Source: Betaproteobacteria bacterium (GTDB lineage: Bacteria; Pseudomonadota; Gammaproteobacteria; Burkholderiales; Rhodocyclaceae). From it: a DNA stretch of 64,000 nt. The notes beneath the pieces were generated by a model. That model was not told the origin of the DNA. It ran no database searches and saw nothing but the letters and a program-made list of their open reading frames with translations. The stretch spans positions 139,710 to 203,709 of the forward strand of contig JADIYD010000013.1 of NCBI GenBank assembly GCA_016705475.1, given 5' to 3'. Each line of letters opens with the position of its first letter. The first letter of the stretch is position 1. The position numbers and the translations under genes are program-made. Positions 48,736 through 57,960 of this stretch are shown here, one piece after another.

Positions 48736-50430
48736 ATGATGCAGAATCCAAACACCAAGTACGCCGCCTTCCCCCCCATCCGGCTCGCCGACCGTCAGTG
48801 GCCGAACCGCATCATCGAGAAGCCGCCGATCTGGATGAGCACCGATCTCCGCGATGGCAATCAAGCTCTTTTCGAGCCAATGAATGCCGAAAAGAAGATG
48901 CGCATGTTCAAGACGCTCTGCGCCATCGGTTTCAAGGAAATCGAGATCGCCTTCCCGTCGGCGTCGGAAACCGAATTCGGTTTCGTACGCGGCCTCATCG
49001 ACGGCGGCCACATCCCTGATGACGTCACCATCGAAGTCCTCACCCAGGCCCGCGAACACCTCATCCGCCGCACCTTCGAATCAATCAAGGGGGCCAGACA
49101 GGCCATCGTCCACGTCTATAACGCCACCTGCAAAACGTTCCGCGAGAACGTCTTCGGCATGAGCAAGACCGAAGTGGTACAAATGGCCGTCGACGCCGTC
49201 AAGCTCATCCGCCAGCTTGCTGATGAAATGCCGGAAACGAAGATCACGCTCCAGTACAGCCCGGAGCTTTTTACCGCCACCGAACTCGAGTTCGCGCTCG
49301 AAATCTGCGATGCCGTCACCGCCGCCTGGGGCGCCACGCCAGAGCGCAAGGTCATCCTCAATCTCCCGACCACGGTCGAGATCGCCACGCCCAACATCTA
49401 CGCCGACCAGATCGAGTGGATGCATCGCAACCTTGCTCGCCGTGACAGCGTGCTCATCAGCCTTCACCCGCACAATGATCGCGGCACAGCTGTCGCTGCG
49501 GCCGAACTCGGCCTCATGGCCGGCGCCGACCGCGTCGAGGGCTGCCTTTTCGGCAATGGCGAGCGCACCGGCAACGTTGATCTCGTCACCCTCGCCCTCA
49601 ACATGTACACGCAGGGCGTTCATCCCGGCCTCGATTTCTCGGACATCAACGCCATCGCCCGCACCTTCGAACACTGCACCCAGCTCCCGATCCATCCGCG
49701 CCATCCGTACGTCGGGGATCTCGTATTCACGGCCTTCTCCGGCTCCCACCAGGACGCCATCAAGAAGGGGTTCTCTGCTCAAAAGGCGGAAGAGGAATGG
49801 TCAGTGCCCTATCTCCCGATCGACCCGGCCGACGTCGGCCGCAGTTACGACTCGGTCATTCGCGTCAACAGCCAGTCCGGCAAGGGCGGCATTGCCTACC
49901 TCATGGAAACCGAGCACGGCGTGGTGATGCCGAGGCGCTTGCAGGTCGAGTTTTCGGGTGTTGTCCAGCAACACACCGACGCCCACGGCGGTGAAGTAAG
50001 CGCTGACGGCATTTGGAGCATGTTTGCCCAGACCTACCTCGACGCGAGCAGCCCGATCCGCTACCGCGAGCATCACCTTTTCGAGCATGGCAGCGCCCAG
50101 GGCATCCGCCTCAACATCGACATCGATGGCACACCGCACATCCTGACCGGCGAAGGCAACGGCCCGATCAATGCTGCGGTCCACGCCTTGCAGAGCGCCG
50201 GAATCAACATCCAGGTGCGTAGTTACGAGGAGCGCTCGATGATCCCCATGGGCGAGGACGGCAACGCCCGCGCCTGTGCCTTCATGGAGGTCGCCGGCAA
50301 GAACAGCGGCGAGTGCTACGGTGTCGGCGTCGATGGCAACATCGTCACCGCCTCGATCAAGGCCTTGTTGAGCGGAGTCAATCGCCTCGGCGCCATGCAG
50401 ATGCGCGGAGAACAATCGAAAGCCGCCTGA
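48736..50430 (+). CDS. leuA: 2-isopropylmalate synthase
   Basis: 564 residues, first enzyme of leucine synthesis, condensing acetyl-CoA with 2-oxoisovalerate. Catalytic-domain start STDLRDGNQALFEPM and metal-binding HPHNDRGTAVAAAELG are present; a C-terminal LeuA regulatory domain follows (leucine feedback). This is the long, fungal/actinobacterial-type form. ATG 48736 or 48739, preceded by AGGAG. No leucine-rich leader peptide is seen upstream. Confidence 0.96.
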   Translation: MMQNPNTKYAAFPPIRLADRQWPNRIIEKPPIWMSTDLRDGNQALFEPMNAEKKMRMFKTLCAIGFKEIEIAFPSASETEFGFVRGLIDGGHIPDDVTIEVLTQAREHLIRRTFESIKGARQAIVHVYNATCKTFRENVFGMSKTEVVQMAVDAVKLIRQLADEMPETKITLQYSPELFTATELEFALEICDAVTAAWGATPERKVILNLPTTVEIATPNIYADQIEWMHRNLARRDSVLISLHPHNDRGTAVAAAELGLMAGADRVEGCLFGNGERTGNVDLVTLALNMYTQGVHPGLDFSDINAIARTFEHCTQLPIHPRHPYVGDLVFTAFSGSHQDAIKKGFSAQKAEEEWSVPYLPIDPADVGRSYDSVIRVNSQSGKGGIAYLMETEHGVVMPRRLQVEFSGVVQQHTDAHGGEVSADGIWSMFAQTYLDASSPIRYREHHLFEHGSAQGIRLNIDIDGTPHILTGEGNGPINAAVHALQSAGINIQVRSYEERSMIPMGEDGNARACAFMEVAGKNSGECYGVGVDGNIVTASIKALLSGVNRLGAMQMRGEQSKAA

Positions 50431-50441
50431 CGCCCCCCCAA

Positions 50442-50471
50442 AATCCCTTGCCAAAAAATCGGCAAGGGATT
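50442..50471 (+). terminator. Stem-loop after leuA
   Basis: Perfect 11-bp inverted repeat AATCCCTTGCC / GGCAAGGGATT with an 8-base loop, 11 bp after the leuA stop. The run after it is not T-rich. The rest of 50472-50722 has no gene that I can support. Confidence 0.65.
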
Positions 50472-50676
50472 GAATATTCGGCGATTTTCGTTGGCTCTCC
50501 TTGCCACACCCGGGATCGGCGCGTAAGATGCGGGATTAGTCGGAGTTAAAATATCCGGCACCACCGTTCTGCCCGCGTAAATGCCGTTCCTCTGCCGCCC
50601 CGTCAATCGACGATTTCCGGCACGCCGAAGTCACCATTTCCCGTCGCAAAGCGCTATTTCATTGCTCGCCCGAGCC

Positions 50677-50694
50677 TGTCCGGATTATCGGACA
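50677..50694. promoter_or_regulatory. Inverted repeat TGTCCG-N6-CGGACA
   Basis: Perfect 6-bp arms with a 6-base spacer, 28 bp before the transglutaminase ATG. Operator-like spacing or a small mRNA hairpin; no regulator identified. Confidence 0.4.
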
Positions 50695-50722
50695 CCGGAC
50701 GAATATCACTTTCGGGGAATAA

Positions 50723-51610
50723 ATGGTCCGCATCCAGTTCGCTATCGATCTTCACTATGAACTGGGTTTTCAGGGCGCCGATTTCGTTTTCAACATCCAC
50801 GCGGCCAAGACAGCCAACCAGACGATCATCAACGAGCAGTTGGTCATCAGTCAGCAGGTGCCGCACACGATCCAGACCGATCCGGCCACCTGCACCCGCT
50901 ACCTGCGCCTTACCGGCGCGCCCGGCCCCCTGCATATCACCTACAAGGCCATGGTCGACATCAAGCAGCAAGTCGATCTGCCCGATCTGATCCAGGAAAC
51001 ACCGATCGCCAAGCTGCCGCTGTCGGTCCTGACCTATATCTACCCGAGCCGCTACTGCCAGTCCGACCGCCTCGCCGCCCTGGCGATGAGCGAATTCGGC
51101 CACCTGCCCAAGGGCTATCGCCGGGTTGAAGCGATCCGCAACTGGGTCAACAAGCATGTGATTTTCAAGGGCAGCACCACCAACTCGGCGACTGCCGCCC
51201 TCGATACGCTGATTGACCGCGTTGGCGTCTGCCGCGACTTCGCGCATCTGATGATCGCCATCTGCCGCGCCCTGAACATTCCTGCCCGCTTCACCACCGG
51301 CATCGACTACGGCGCCGACCCGCTGCTAGGCCCAACCGATTTCCATGCCTACGTCGAGGTTTTCCTCGGTGACCGCTGGTATCTGTTCGACCCCTCCGGC
51401 ACGGCGATCCCGATGGGCTTTGTCCGTCTGGCTACCGGCCGCGATGCCGCCGATGTATCCTTTGCGACCATTTTCGGCGGCGTTCTATCGCCGCCGCCGG
51501 TGATCACCATCAGCGCCATTACCGAAGCCGGCCAGGCGTGGGAATTACCGCGCCACCGGCACGAAGCACTATCCACTGACGCAGCGGCAGTTGCCGTCGC
51601 CACCCCCTGA
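50723..51610 (+). CDS. Transglutaminase-like cysteine protease family protein
   Basis: 295 residues. N-terminal beta-domain and a transglutaminase-like core with Cys in DRVGVCRDFAHLM, His in PTDFHAYVEVFLG and Asp in WYLFDPSG, forming the catalytic triad. No signal peptide, so cytoplasmic. Such proteins act as peptidases or amidases; substrate unknown. Ends 29 bp before infA. Confidence 0.88.
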   Translation: MVRIQFAIDLHYELGFQGADFVFNIHAAKTANQTIINEQLVISQQVPHTIQTDPATCTRYLRLTGAPGPLHITYKAMVDIKQQVDLPDLIQETPIAKLPLSVLTYIYPSRYCQSDRLAALAMSEFGHLPKGYRRVEAIRNWVNKHVIFKGSTTNSATAALDTLIDRVGVCRDFAHLMIAICRALNIPARFTTGIDYGADPLLGPTDFHAYVEVFLGDRWYLFDPSGTAIPMGFVRLATGRDAADVSFATIFGGVLSPPPVITISAITEAGQAWELPRHRHEALSTDAAAVAVATP

Positions 51611-51639
51611 ACATTTTTACGATTACTGGAGAAGAACAC

Positions 51640-51900
51640 TTGGCAAAAGAAGAACTACTGGAAATGCAAGGCGTCGTTGAAGACGTGCTTCCTGATGGTC
51701 GTTTCCGCGTAACGCTGGAAAACGGTCACGTGATGATCGCCTACACGGCCGGCAAGATGAAGAAAAACCACATTCGCATTCTGCTCGGTGACAAGGTAAC
51801 GCTGGAACTGTCGCCCTACGACCTGACCAAGGGTCGCATCACGTTCCGCCACATCGAGAACCGTGGCTCGCCGATGCCGCAGCAACGCCGCCGCTACTAA
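51640..51900 (+). CDS. infA: Translation initiation factor IF-1
   Basis: 86 residues, OB-fold IF-1, slightly longer than the E. coli 72-residue form as in betaproteobacterial second copies. TTG start at 51640 with GGAGAAG upstream. It is here alone rather than in the ribosomal-protein operon, so probably an additional infA copy. Confidence 0.93.
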   Translation: MAKEELLEMQGVVEDVLPDGRFRVTLENGHVMIAYTAGKMKKNHIRILLGDKVTLELSPYDLTKGRITFRHIENRGSPMPQQRRRY

Positions 51901-52685
51901 GCAGCCTGCTTTGCCGTAGCCCGACGCCCTGGCCTGAATTGCCAGGTATCGTCGTAATACGCCGGATCTTCGTTGTCCGGCGTAACGCCAGGAATCCCCA
52001 GCAAGGGTAGCGGTTGAAAATCACGTGGCCGAACGTATCGGCCGCTGGTCAAATCGGCGGCCAGAAGCGTGTCGACCGCAGCACGCTGCGCCAGACCATC
52101 CATCAGCAGCCACGCCTCGTCTACCTCGTAGAGCACCGCTTTGGCCGTCAGGCCACGAAAAGGCCGGAGCATCTGCTCATAGGTTGCGTGACCGAAGATC
52201 ACGAAACGCATGGAGCGAACCACCTCGGCGCGGCGCTCAACGAAGAGTTCTTTCCAGCGAAAGGCGCGCAACAGCGCAAGCAGATCAGGCTGACTCGAGA
52301 GAACCACAATGCCGCATTCGTCAAAATGGGTCAGCACATCGCGCGCCGTCCCTCGCACTTCCCCTGGCGCCTGCATGACACGCACGTGCGCAGCACTGAT
52401 GGCGGTCTTGGTCTGCGGAAAGCTGAGCCAGACCAGTGCATTGAAGAAATCGTGCCAATTGTCGGGGCGAGTTTCGACCTCTCCGCTCTCCCAGATCCGA
52501 CACTCGTAGACCAACCCGTCCGCGCGCGGCGGCACAAAACGAATGCGCTGGCCGTTCGCAACATGAATTGGAAACTGTTCGGACAAGTCGGCCACGGCCA
52601 AAGCATCCGGCGCTTGCGGCAGGCGATCAAGCCAGGGCCGCAGCGGATCGAAGAGCGGCGAGGCGTAGAGCGAAACGGTGCTCAC
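51897..52685 (-). CDS. DUF3025-domain protein
   Basis: 262 residues, soluble, matching the DUF3025 family (WHDFFNALVWLSFPQTK signature near residue 77). Function unknown. Its stop overlaps the convergent infA stop, and its start overlaps the following lipoprotein gene by 4 bp. Confidence 0.78.
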   Translation of the reverse strand: MSTVSLYASPLFDPLRPWLDRLPQAPDALAVADLSEQFPIHVANGQRIRFVPPRADGLVYECRIWESGEVETRPDNWHDFFNALVWLSFPQTKTAISAAHVRVMQAPGEVRGTARDVLTHFDECGIVVLSSQPDLLALLRAFRWKELFVERRAEVVRSMRFVIFGHATYEQMLRPFRGLTAKAVLYEVDEAWLLMDGLAQRAAVDTLLAADLTSGRYVRPRDFQPLPLLGIPGVTPDNEDPAYYDDTWQFRPGRRATAKQAA

Positions 52686-53119
52686 TCCTCGGCCGGTGAT
52701 TCGCCCTTCTCTTCCTTGACGAAGACCAGCCCGCCCTTCTTGACGCGGAAGACACCCATCAACTGGCCCATACCCTCGGGCGGTTCGCTATCCATTTTGG
52801 CCATGCTTTCGCAGGTCTGCGTTTCCGTGGCGAACATCTTCTTGCCCGCCTTGATGATGAACGCACCGGATGGGACCTGGTAGACCTCGACCTTGGTCTT
52901 TTCCGTGCCAAAGCCAAGACTATGCCGACGCATGCAGGCCGGCATGCGCGAAACGATCATGAATAGCTCGACCTTGCCATCCCAGAAATACGGCTGCTCG
53001 CGAATCAACGAGAGTACGTGTTCGCGGGTGTTGTCGATTTCATACGTTGCCCCATCGTTGACGCAGGCAGTGAGCAGCGGAGCAGCCAGCAACGGCAAAA
53101 GAAGGTGACGCAGACGCAT
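52682..53119 (-). CDS. Hypothetical lipoprotein
   Basis: 145 residues with a lipobox (LLTAC near residue 19). Basic-acidic mixed C-terminus ending in EEKGESPAEE. No family recognised. Follows pyrC by 12 bp on the same strand and couples to the DUF3025 gene, so likely co-transcribed. Confidence 0.75.
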   Translation of the reverse strand: MRLRHLLLPLLAAPLLTACVNDGATYEIDNTREHVLSLIREQPYFWDGKVELFMIVSRMPACMRRHSLGFGTEKTKVEVYQVPSGAFIIKAGKKMFATETQTCESMAKMDSEPPEGMGQLMGVFRVKKGGLVFVKEEKGESPAEE

Positions 53120-53130
53120 GATGGTTTTCC

Positions 53131-54162
53131 TCAGAGCATTTTCCAGGATAGCGTTTCACCGGCGCGAAGCGGCACGATGCTGTCGGTGCTGATGTACGGG
53201 TATTCGGCCGGCACGGTCCAGTCCTGCTTGACCAGCGTGATCTTGCCACTGTTGCGCGGCAGGCCGTACCAGTCAGGACCATTGAAGCTGGCAAAGGCTT
53301 CGAGTTGATCGAGCCCCCCGGCCTGCTCGAAGGCTTCGGCATAGAGCTCGATGGCGGCGTAGGCGGTGTAACAGCCGGCGCAACCACAGGCGGCCTCCTT
53401 GGCGCCCTTGGCATGCGGTGCCGAATCGGTGCCGAGGAAGAATTTCGGATTACCTGAAATCGCTGCGGCAACCAGCGCCTCGCGATGCGTCTCGCGTTTG
53501 AGCACGGGCAAGCAATACCAGTGCGGCCGGACGCCGCCCTGGAAAATCGCGTTACGGTTGTAGAGCAGATGGTGGGCGGTAATGGTCGCTGCCACGGTCA
53601 ACCCGGAATTTTGCACAAAATCGGCGGCTTCTTTGGTCGTGATGTGCTCCATGACCACCTTGAGCTTGGGAAAGCGCTGGGTCAGCGGCAACAACACCGT
53701 GTCGATGAAAACCTTTTCGCGGTCGAAAAGGTCGATTTTCGGATTGGTTACTTCGCCATGGACGAGCAAGGGCAGGCCGACGCGCTCCATTTCAGCCAGC
53801 GTGTCGTAGGCTTTGGCGACGTCGGTCAGGCCGGCGTCGGAATTGGTCGTCGCCCCGGCTGGATAGAGCTTGACCGCCTTGACGAAGCCGGAAGCCGCAG
53901 CCTTGGCGACTTCGCTGGCCGGCGTGTTATCGGTCAGGTACAGCGTCATGAGCGGCTCGAAGCTGGCGCCGGCAGGCAGCGCGGCCACGATACGGTCGCG
54001 GTAGGCGGCAGCCTGCTCAACGGTGGTGACCGGCGGCTTGAGATTGGGCATGACGATGGCGCGGCCAAACTGGGCGGCCGTGTGGGCAACAACGGAAGCC
54101 AGCGCTTCGCCGTCGCGCAGGTGAAGGTGCCAGTCGTCAGGGCGGGTAATGGTGATCTGCAT
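53131..54162 (-). CDS. pyrC: Dihydroorotase
   Basis: 343 residues from ATG 54162; the class II (E. coli PyrC-like) monofunctional form of pyrimidine synthesis. Metal ligands in DDWHLHLRDG at the start and KVVMEHIT; conserved NRNAIFQGG and LGTDSAPH. A repeat copy covers FVQNSGLTVAA; the length of this segment matches E. coli, so it replaced rather than inserted bases. Confidence 0.96.
   Translation of the reverse strand: MQITITRPDDWHLHLRDGEALASVVAHTAAQFGRAIVMPNLKPPVTTVEQAAAYRDRIVAALPAGASFEPLMTLYLTDNTPASEVAKAAASGFVKAVKLYPAGATTNSDAGLTDVAKAYDTLAEMERVGLPLLVHGEVTNPKIDLFDREKVFIDTVLLPLTQRFPKLKVVMEHITTKEAADFVQNSGLTVAATITAHHLLYNRNAIFQGGVRPHWYCLPVLKRETHREALVAAAISGNPKFFLGTDSAPHAKGAKEAACGCAGCYTAYAAIELYAEAFEQAGGLDQLEAFASFNGPDWYGLPRNSGKITLVKQDWTVPAEYPYISTDSIVPLRAGETLSWKML
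53590..53623 (-). repeat. Dispersed 34-bp repeat, copy 10 (inside pyrC)
   Basis: Sense strand of the gene reads GATTTTGTGC, A-rich, CCGGGTTGACC, GTGGCAG. Right half matches the consensus for 17 bases; left half is diverged. Could be a chance match. Confidence 0.5.
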
Positions 54163-54405
54163 GACTTCTCTCGGTACGGTTTCCGATAATTTTAACAGGC
54201 TGCCCGGCATAGTCGGGGCGATTCGCCGCAGCAGTGTCAGTGCTCATTTTTCAAAGCCGCCACAAAGCTTTACAAAATGACAATCGCAAAGCGCTAATAT
54301 GACCATGTTGATTTCCCTGCAAGCCAATCGCAGCGAGGAAGCACTCACAGGCCACCGCTCCATTCCATACATCGGAACCCAAACAGACTACGTTCACAGA
54401 CAGGC

Positions 54406-55314
54406 ATGCCCGACCATACCCTTCGCCACGTCGCCAGTGCGACGCCGGCCAGCAGCGGAAACACCGATAACTATCTCCTGCACGCGGCGGTCTTCAAAGT
54501 TTCGGGGCAGAACAATACGCTCGATAACGAGTTGCTGGGAAAACTGCTTCGCCGCCGACTGAGCCGCCTTGAGCGGGTTCTGGCTACGCATGGCGGAACG
54601 CTCGTCAGACACTTGCAGCAGGGGCTGCTTGTTGCCTTTGATTCTGCCGAGCAAGCCGTTTTGGTGGCCTGCGAAATGCAGCGGCGTTGCGCCGTCATCC
54701 CGCAGATCATGGAAACCCAGATCGGCTTGAAGATCGGCATTTATCCCTTGGTGCCGGCAAGCAACCAGGCTGCAGCCGAATCCATGGCCGCCAGGTTGGC
54801 CGGGCTGCTCAGCGAAGGATGCATCGTTGCCGCCAGCGCCGTTGTTGAAGCCCTGCCCGAAACGCTGCGTGAGAAGACCGCACTCCTCGTTGGCGACAAA
54901 CTCGACCTCGCCGCGCATGTGGTCGACTGGGATGCCATTCCCATGCGCCCTGCACCGGCGTCTATCCCAGCGAGCCCGAGCAAGCTCCCCGGCACCAGCC
55001 TGATATTGCGCCAGGGTGATCGTAGTTACCGCTTTGACCGAGACAAATCTGTCATCACGATCGGCCGGGCACCAGAGAGCGACATCGTGATCCGTACCCC
55101 GAATGCGTCACGCGAGCATTGCCGGATCGTGTATCGACTCGACAATCATGTTCTCGTTGATATGAGCATGAACGGCACCTTCGTCAAATCAGGCGAGAGC
55201 CCGGAAAAGGCGATCCGAAAAAACATGGTCACGCTAAGTGGCCGTGGACAGATCGCTTTTGGGCATTCGTGCCAGATCGATGGCGAGCACGTTTTCGAAT
55301 TTGAAATCTGCTGA
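54406..55314 (+). CDS. FHA-domain protein with degenerate adenylate-cyclase-like domain
   Basis: 302 residues. Residues about 25-185 resemble a class III nucleotide cyclase (GGTLVRHLQQGLLVAFDSAEQAV), but the metal-binding Asp residues are missing (FKVSG for FADI), so no cyclase activity is expected. Residues about 205-300 form an FHA phosphothreonine-binding domain (TIGRAPESDIVI, SREHCRIV, MNGTFV). Probably a signalling scaffold. Confidence 0.85.
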   Translation: MPDHTLRHVASATPASSGNTDNYLLHAAVFKVSGQNNTLDNELLGKLLRRRLSRLERVLATHGGTLVRHLQQGLLVAFDSAEQAVLVACEMQRRCAVIPQIMETQIGLKIGIYPLVPASNQAAAESMAARLAGLLSEGCIVAASAVVEALPETLREKTALLVGDKLDLAAHVVDWDAIPMRPAPASIPASPSKLPGTSLILRQGDRSYRFDRDKSVITIGRAPESDIVIRTPNASREHCRIVYRLDNHVLVDMSMNGTFVKSGESPEKAIRKNMVTLSGRGQIAFGHSCQIDGEHVFEFEIC

Positions 55315-55341
55315 TACCCAGCAAACGCGCCGTGCCGAGGG

Positions 55342-56180
55342 CTATCCGGACTTGAGCGTCAGCGCCAGATCATAAAGCGCATTCTTGGCCATGCCGGTGA
55401 TCTGAGCTGCCAGCTTGGCGGCCTGCTTGACGGGCAGGCCTTCGGCCAACATAAGTTTGAGAACACGCTCGCCTTCGCCGTTGTCGGCACTGGCCGGGGC
55501 CCCGGAGAGCATCAGGACAAATTCGCCACGCTGCCGGTTAGGGTCTGCCTTGAGCCAGGCCAGCCCTTCGGCCACGGGCAGGGAATGGATGGTTTCGAAC
55601 AGTTTGGTCAGTTCGCGGGCGATGACCAGCGTTCGATCACCAAACACGGTGGCCATGTCCTCGACTGTTTCGAGAACGCGGTGAGGCGCTTCGTAAAACA
55701 CCAGCGCGCTCGACAGGTCACGCAGTTCTTCCAGTGCTTGCCGGCGCTGGCCGCCCTTGAGGGCAGAAACCCGTAGAACAGGAAATGCTCGTCGAGCAGG
55801 CCGGAGGCGGACAGCGCCGTGGTGGCCGCGCACGGGCCGGGCAGCGGAATGACCTTGCAGCCGGCGGCGCGAACAGCGGCAACGATGCGGGCGCCAGGAT
55901 CGGAAATGCCCGGTGTGCCGGCGTCGGAAATCAAAGCCACCGCCTCGCCGGCCCGCAGCTTTTCGACAATGCGGGCGGCGGCTTCATGTTCGTTGTGCTG
56001 ATGCGCCGGAATGGTCCGCGCCTGGGCGCCGAGCTGCTTGAGCAGCGGGCCACTGTGGCGGGTATCTTCGGCAGCGACCCAGGGCACGGTGCGCAGGATT
56101 TCTTCGGCCCGGCGGGTCAGATCGGCGAGATTCCCGAGCGGCGTCGGGACAACATACAATGCGGCGGATTCTTCCGTCAT
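55342..56180 (-). pseudogene. rsmI: 16S rRNA 2'-O-ribose methyltransferase RsmI, one apparent frameshift
   Basis: RsmI methylates C1402 of 16S rRNA. ATG 56180 opens VVPTPLGNLADLTRRAEE and the frame holds through DEHFLFYGFLP; from about 55770 the rest (ALKGGQRRQALEELRDL...) reads in another frame. One missing base next to a CTCAAGGG tract would explain it. Divergent from yraN as in E. coli. Confidence 0.88.
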
Positions 56181-56191
56181 TTGAAAACCAG

Positions 56192-56554
56192 ATGCAGGCA
56201 AAGACCAACGATACCACCACGACGCGCGGCCGCGAAGCCGAAGAGCGGGCGGCGCGTTATCTCGAATCTCACGGTCAACGGGTAATTTCGCGCAATTTTC
56301 GAATTCGCGGCGGCGAGATCGACCTGATCTGCCGCGACGGCAAGGTGCTGGTTTTCGTCGAAGTTCGCCAACGCAGCCGCAGCGATTTCGGTGGTGCCGG
56401 GGCAAGCATCACCGCCGGCAAGCGCCGCCGCATCGTCCTGGCCGCCCAGCATTACCTGCTCGGCAAGCGCGATTGCGACTGCCGCTTCGACTGCGTGCTG
56501 ATTGATGGCGACCAGCTCGAATGGATCAAAAATGCGTTTTCTGCTGACGATTAG
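56192..56554 (+). CDS. yraN: UPF0102 protein YraN (endonuclease-fold)
   Basis: 120 residues from ATG 56192. Restriction-endonuclease-like fold with RGGEIDLICRDGKVLVFVEV, the PD-(D/E)XK-type motif of the YraN family. Role unknown. Followed by overlapping HIRAN gene and diaA, a synteny seen in E. coli (rsmI // yraN-diaA-dolP). Confidence 0.92.
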   Translation: MQAKTNDTTTTRGREAEERAARYLESHGQRVISRNFRIRGGEIDLICRDGKVLVFVEVRQRSRSDFGGAGASITAGKRRRIVLAAQHYLLGKRDCDCRFDCVLIDGDQLEWIKNAFSADD

Positions 56555-56897
56555 CCTGGCCCTCTGGCTGACGGCGGCGCAGGCCGACAGCATCCGCATG
56601 CTGGTGCAGAATTCACCGCTGGCCGGCAGCCAGTATTACGCGCTCGAAACTTTCTGGTCGGAAATCAAGATCGGTGATGGCCTGGCCCTGATCCGCGAAC
56701 CCGACAACAAGCACGACCGCAATGCCATCCGCGTCGAATGGCGCGGCCACCAGCTGGGCTACGTGCCACGCGCCCAGAACCGCGCCGTCGCTGCGGCAAT
56801 GGATGCCGGCGACAAACTGACCGCCCGCGTGTCGTCGCTGAGCGACAACAAAAATCCCTGGCAACGGCTGGCGTTCGAGGTCTTCGTCGAGCTGTGA
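56532..56897 (+). CDS. Exported HIRAN-domain protein
   Basis: 121 residues from ATG 56532, overlapping yraN by 23 bp. A signal peptide (LLTISLALWLTAAQADS) is followed by a HIRAN domain (EIKIGDGLALIREPDNKHDRNAI, then GYVPRAQNRAVA). HIRAN domains normally bind DNA ends in cytoplasmic helicases, so an exported version is unusual; it may bind another ligand in the periplasm. Confidence 0.85.
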   Translation: MRFLLTISLALWLTAAQADSIRMLVQNSPLAGSQYYALETFWSEIKIGDGLALIREPDNKHDRNAIRVEWRGHQLGYVPRAQNRAVAAAMDAGDKLTARVSSLSDNKNPWQRLAFEVFVEL

Positions 56898-56938
56898 GGT
56901 AGAATGCTTTCACTATTAGCCCCAACTCATTGAACGAT

Positions 56939-57529
56939 ATGGATTTGATCGCCCGCGTTGCCAAGCATTTCGAAGACAGCGCCCAAACCAAGCTGAACGC
57001 CGTCGACATGATGGCTGCCCCGATTGCTGCGGCCATCGAAACCATGACCAACTGCCTGATCAATGGCGGCAAGATTCTCGCCTGCGGCAACGGCGGATCG
57101 GCTGGCGATGCCCAGCATTTCGCCGCCGAGCTGATTGGCCGCTTCGAGGCTGAGCGCCAGGAGCTGGCGGCCATCGCGCTGACCACCGACACCTCGATCA
57201 TCACGGCGGTCGCCAACGATTATTCGTTCAGCCAGATATTCTCGCGCCAGGTGCGCGGCCTCGGCCATGCCGGCGATGTGCTGCTGGCCATCTCGACCTC
57301 CGGCAATTCCGCCAACGTCATCGAAGCCATCAAGTCGGCGCACGAGCACGACATGCACATCGTCGCGCTAACCGGCAAGGGCGGCGGGCTGATCGGCGAA
57401 ATGCTGCGCGACGACGATATTCATCTCTGCGTGCCGGCCGACCGGACGGCGCGTATTCAGGAAACCCACCTGCTCGTCATCCATTGCCTGTGCGATGGTA
57501 TCGATGCACTTTTACTGGGAGTCGAATGA
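56939..57529 (+). CDS. diaA: SIS-domain protein DiaA/GmhA-like
   Basis: 196 residues, sedoheptulose-7-phosphate isomerase fold (GNGGSAGDAQHFAAELIGRF, STSGNSANVIEA). The same fold is used by GmhA (LPS heptose) and DiaA (DnaA-binding initiator); position between yraN and dolP supports the DiaA name as in E. coli, but sequence alone does not separate them. Start 56939 chosen over TTG 56930. Confidence 0.85.
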   Translation: MDLIARVAKHFEDSAQTKLNAVDMMAAPIAAAIETMTNCLINGGKILACGNGGSAGDAQHFAAELIGRFEAERQELAAIALTTDTSIITAVANDYSFSQIFSRQVRGLGHAGDVLLAISTSGNSANVIEAIKSAHEHDMHIVALTGKGGGLIGEMLRDDDIHLCVPADRTARIQETHLLVIHCLCDGIDALLLGVE

Positions 57530-57935
57530 TGCAAAAAGCCAAACTCACCCTCGCCGCCTCGAAGCCGAAACGCGCAAGCTCGACGGCGTCCGCGAGGTGT
57601 ACAACGAACTGGGCATCGGCCCTGCCTCGTCGCTCGGCAGCCGCAGCACCGATTCTTACATCGACTCCAAGGTCAAGGCCCGCCTGGTCGATTCGAACCA
57701 GATCTCGGCCAACCACATCAAGGTCGTTACCGAACGCGCCGTCGTGCATCTGATGGGCATCGTCAACGCCCGCGAAGCCAAGGTTGCGGTCGATGTCGCG
57801 CGCACCACTTCGGGCGTCAAGAAGGTGGTCAACGTACTCGAAGTGGTCGCTGACGAAGACACCCGCCGCCTCGACAATCAGTCACTGGGCGCGCGCAACC
57901 CGCCGCCAGCCAGCGCGCCGGTCGAAAATCGCTGA
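57526..57935 (+). pseudogene. dolP: BON-domain lipoprotein DolP (YraP), internally deleted
   Basis: Overlaps the diaA stop. The ATG gives MMQKAKLTLAA, the start of a signal peptide, then jumps directly to RLEAETRKLDGVREVYNEL in another frame. DolP normally has a lipobox and a first BON domain between these points, so about 75-80 residues are missing. The second BON domain (DSYIDSKVKARLV to VNVLEVV) is intact. Confidence 0.8.
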
Positions 57936-57960
57936 CTTTAGTTCGTTACGTAGCAAGCCA

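Noticed and set aside
52070..52090. GTCGACCGCAGCA match in the DUF3025 gene
   Set aside because: Same reason: no T-tract or left block.
56266..56300. Possible repeat copy in yraN (CACGGTCAACGGG followed by an AT-rich stretch)
   Set aside because: The encoded residues (VISRNFRIRGGEID) are the conserved YraN core, and only the GGTCAAC core matches; chance similarity.
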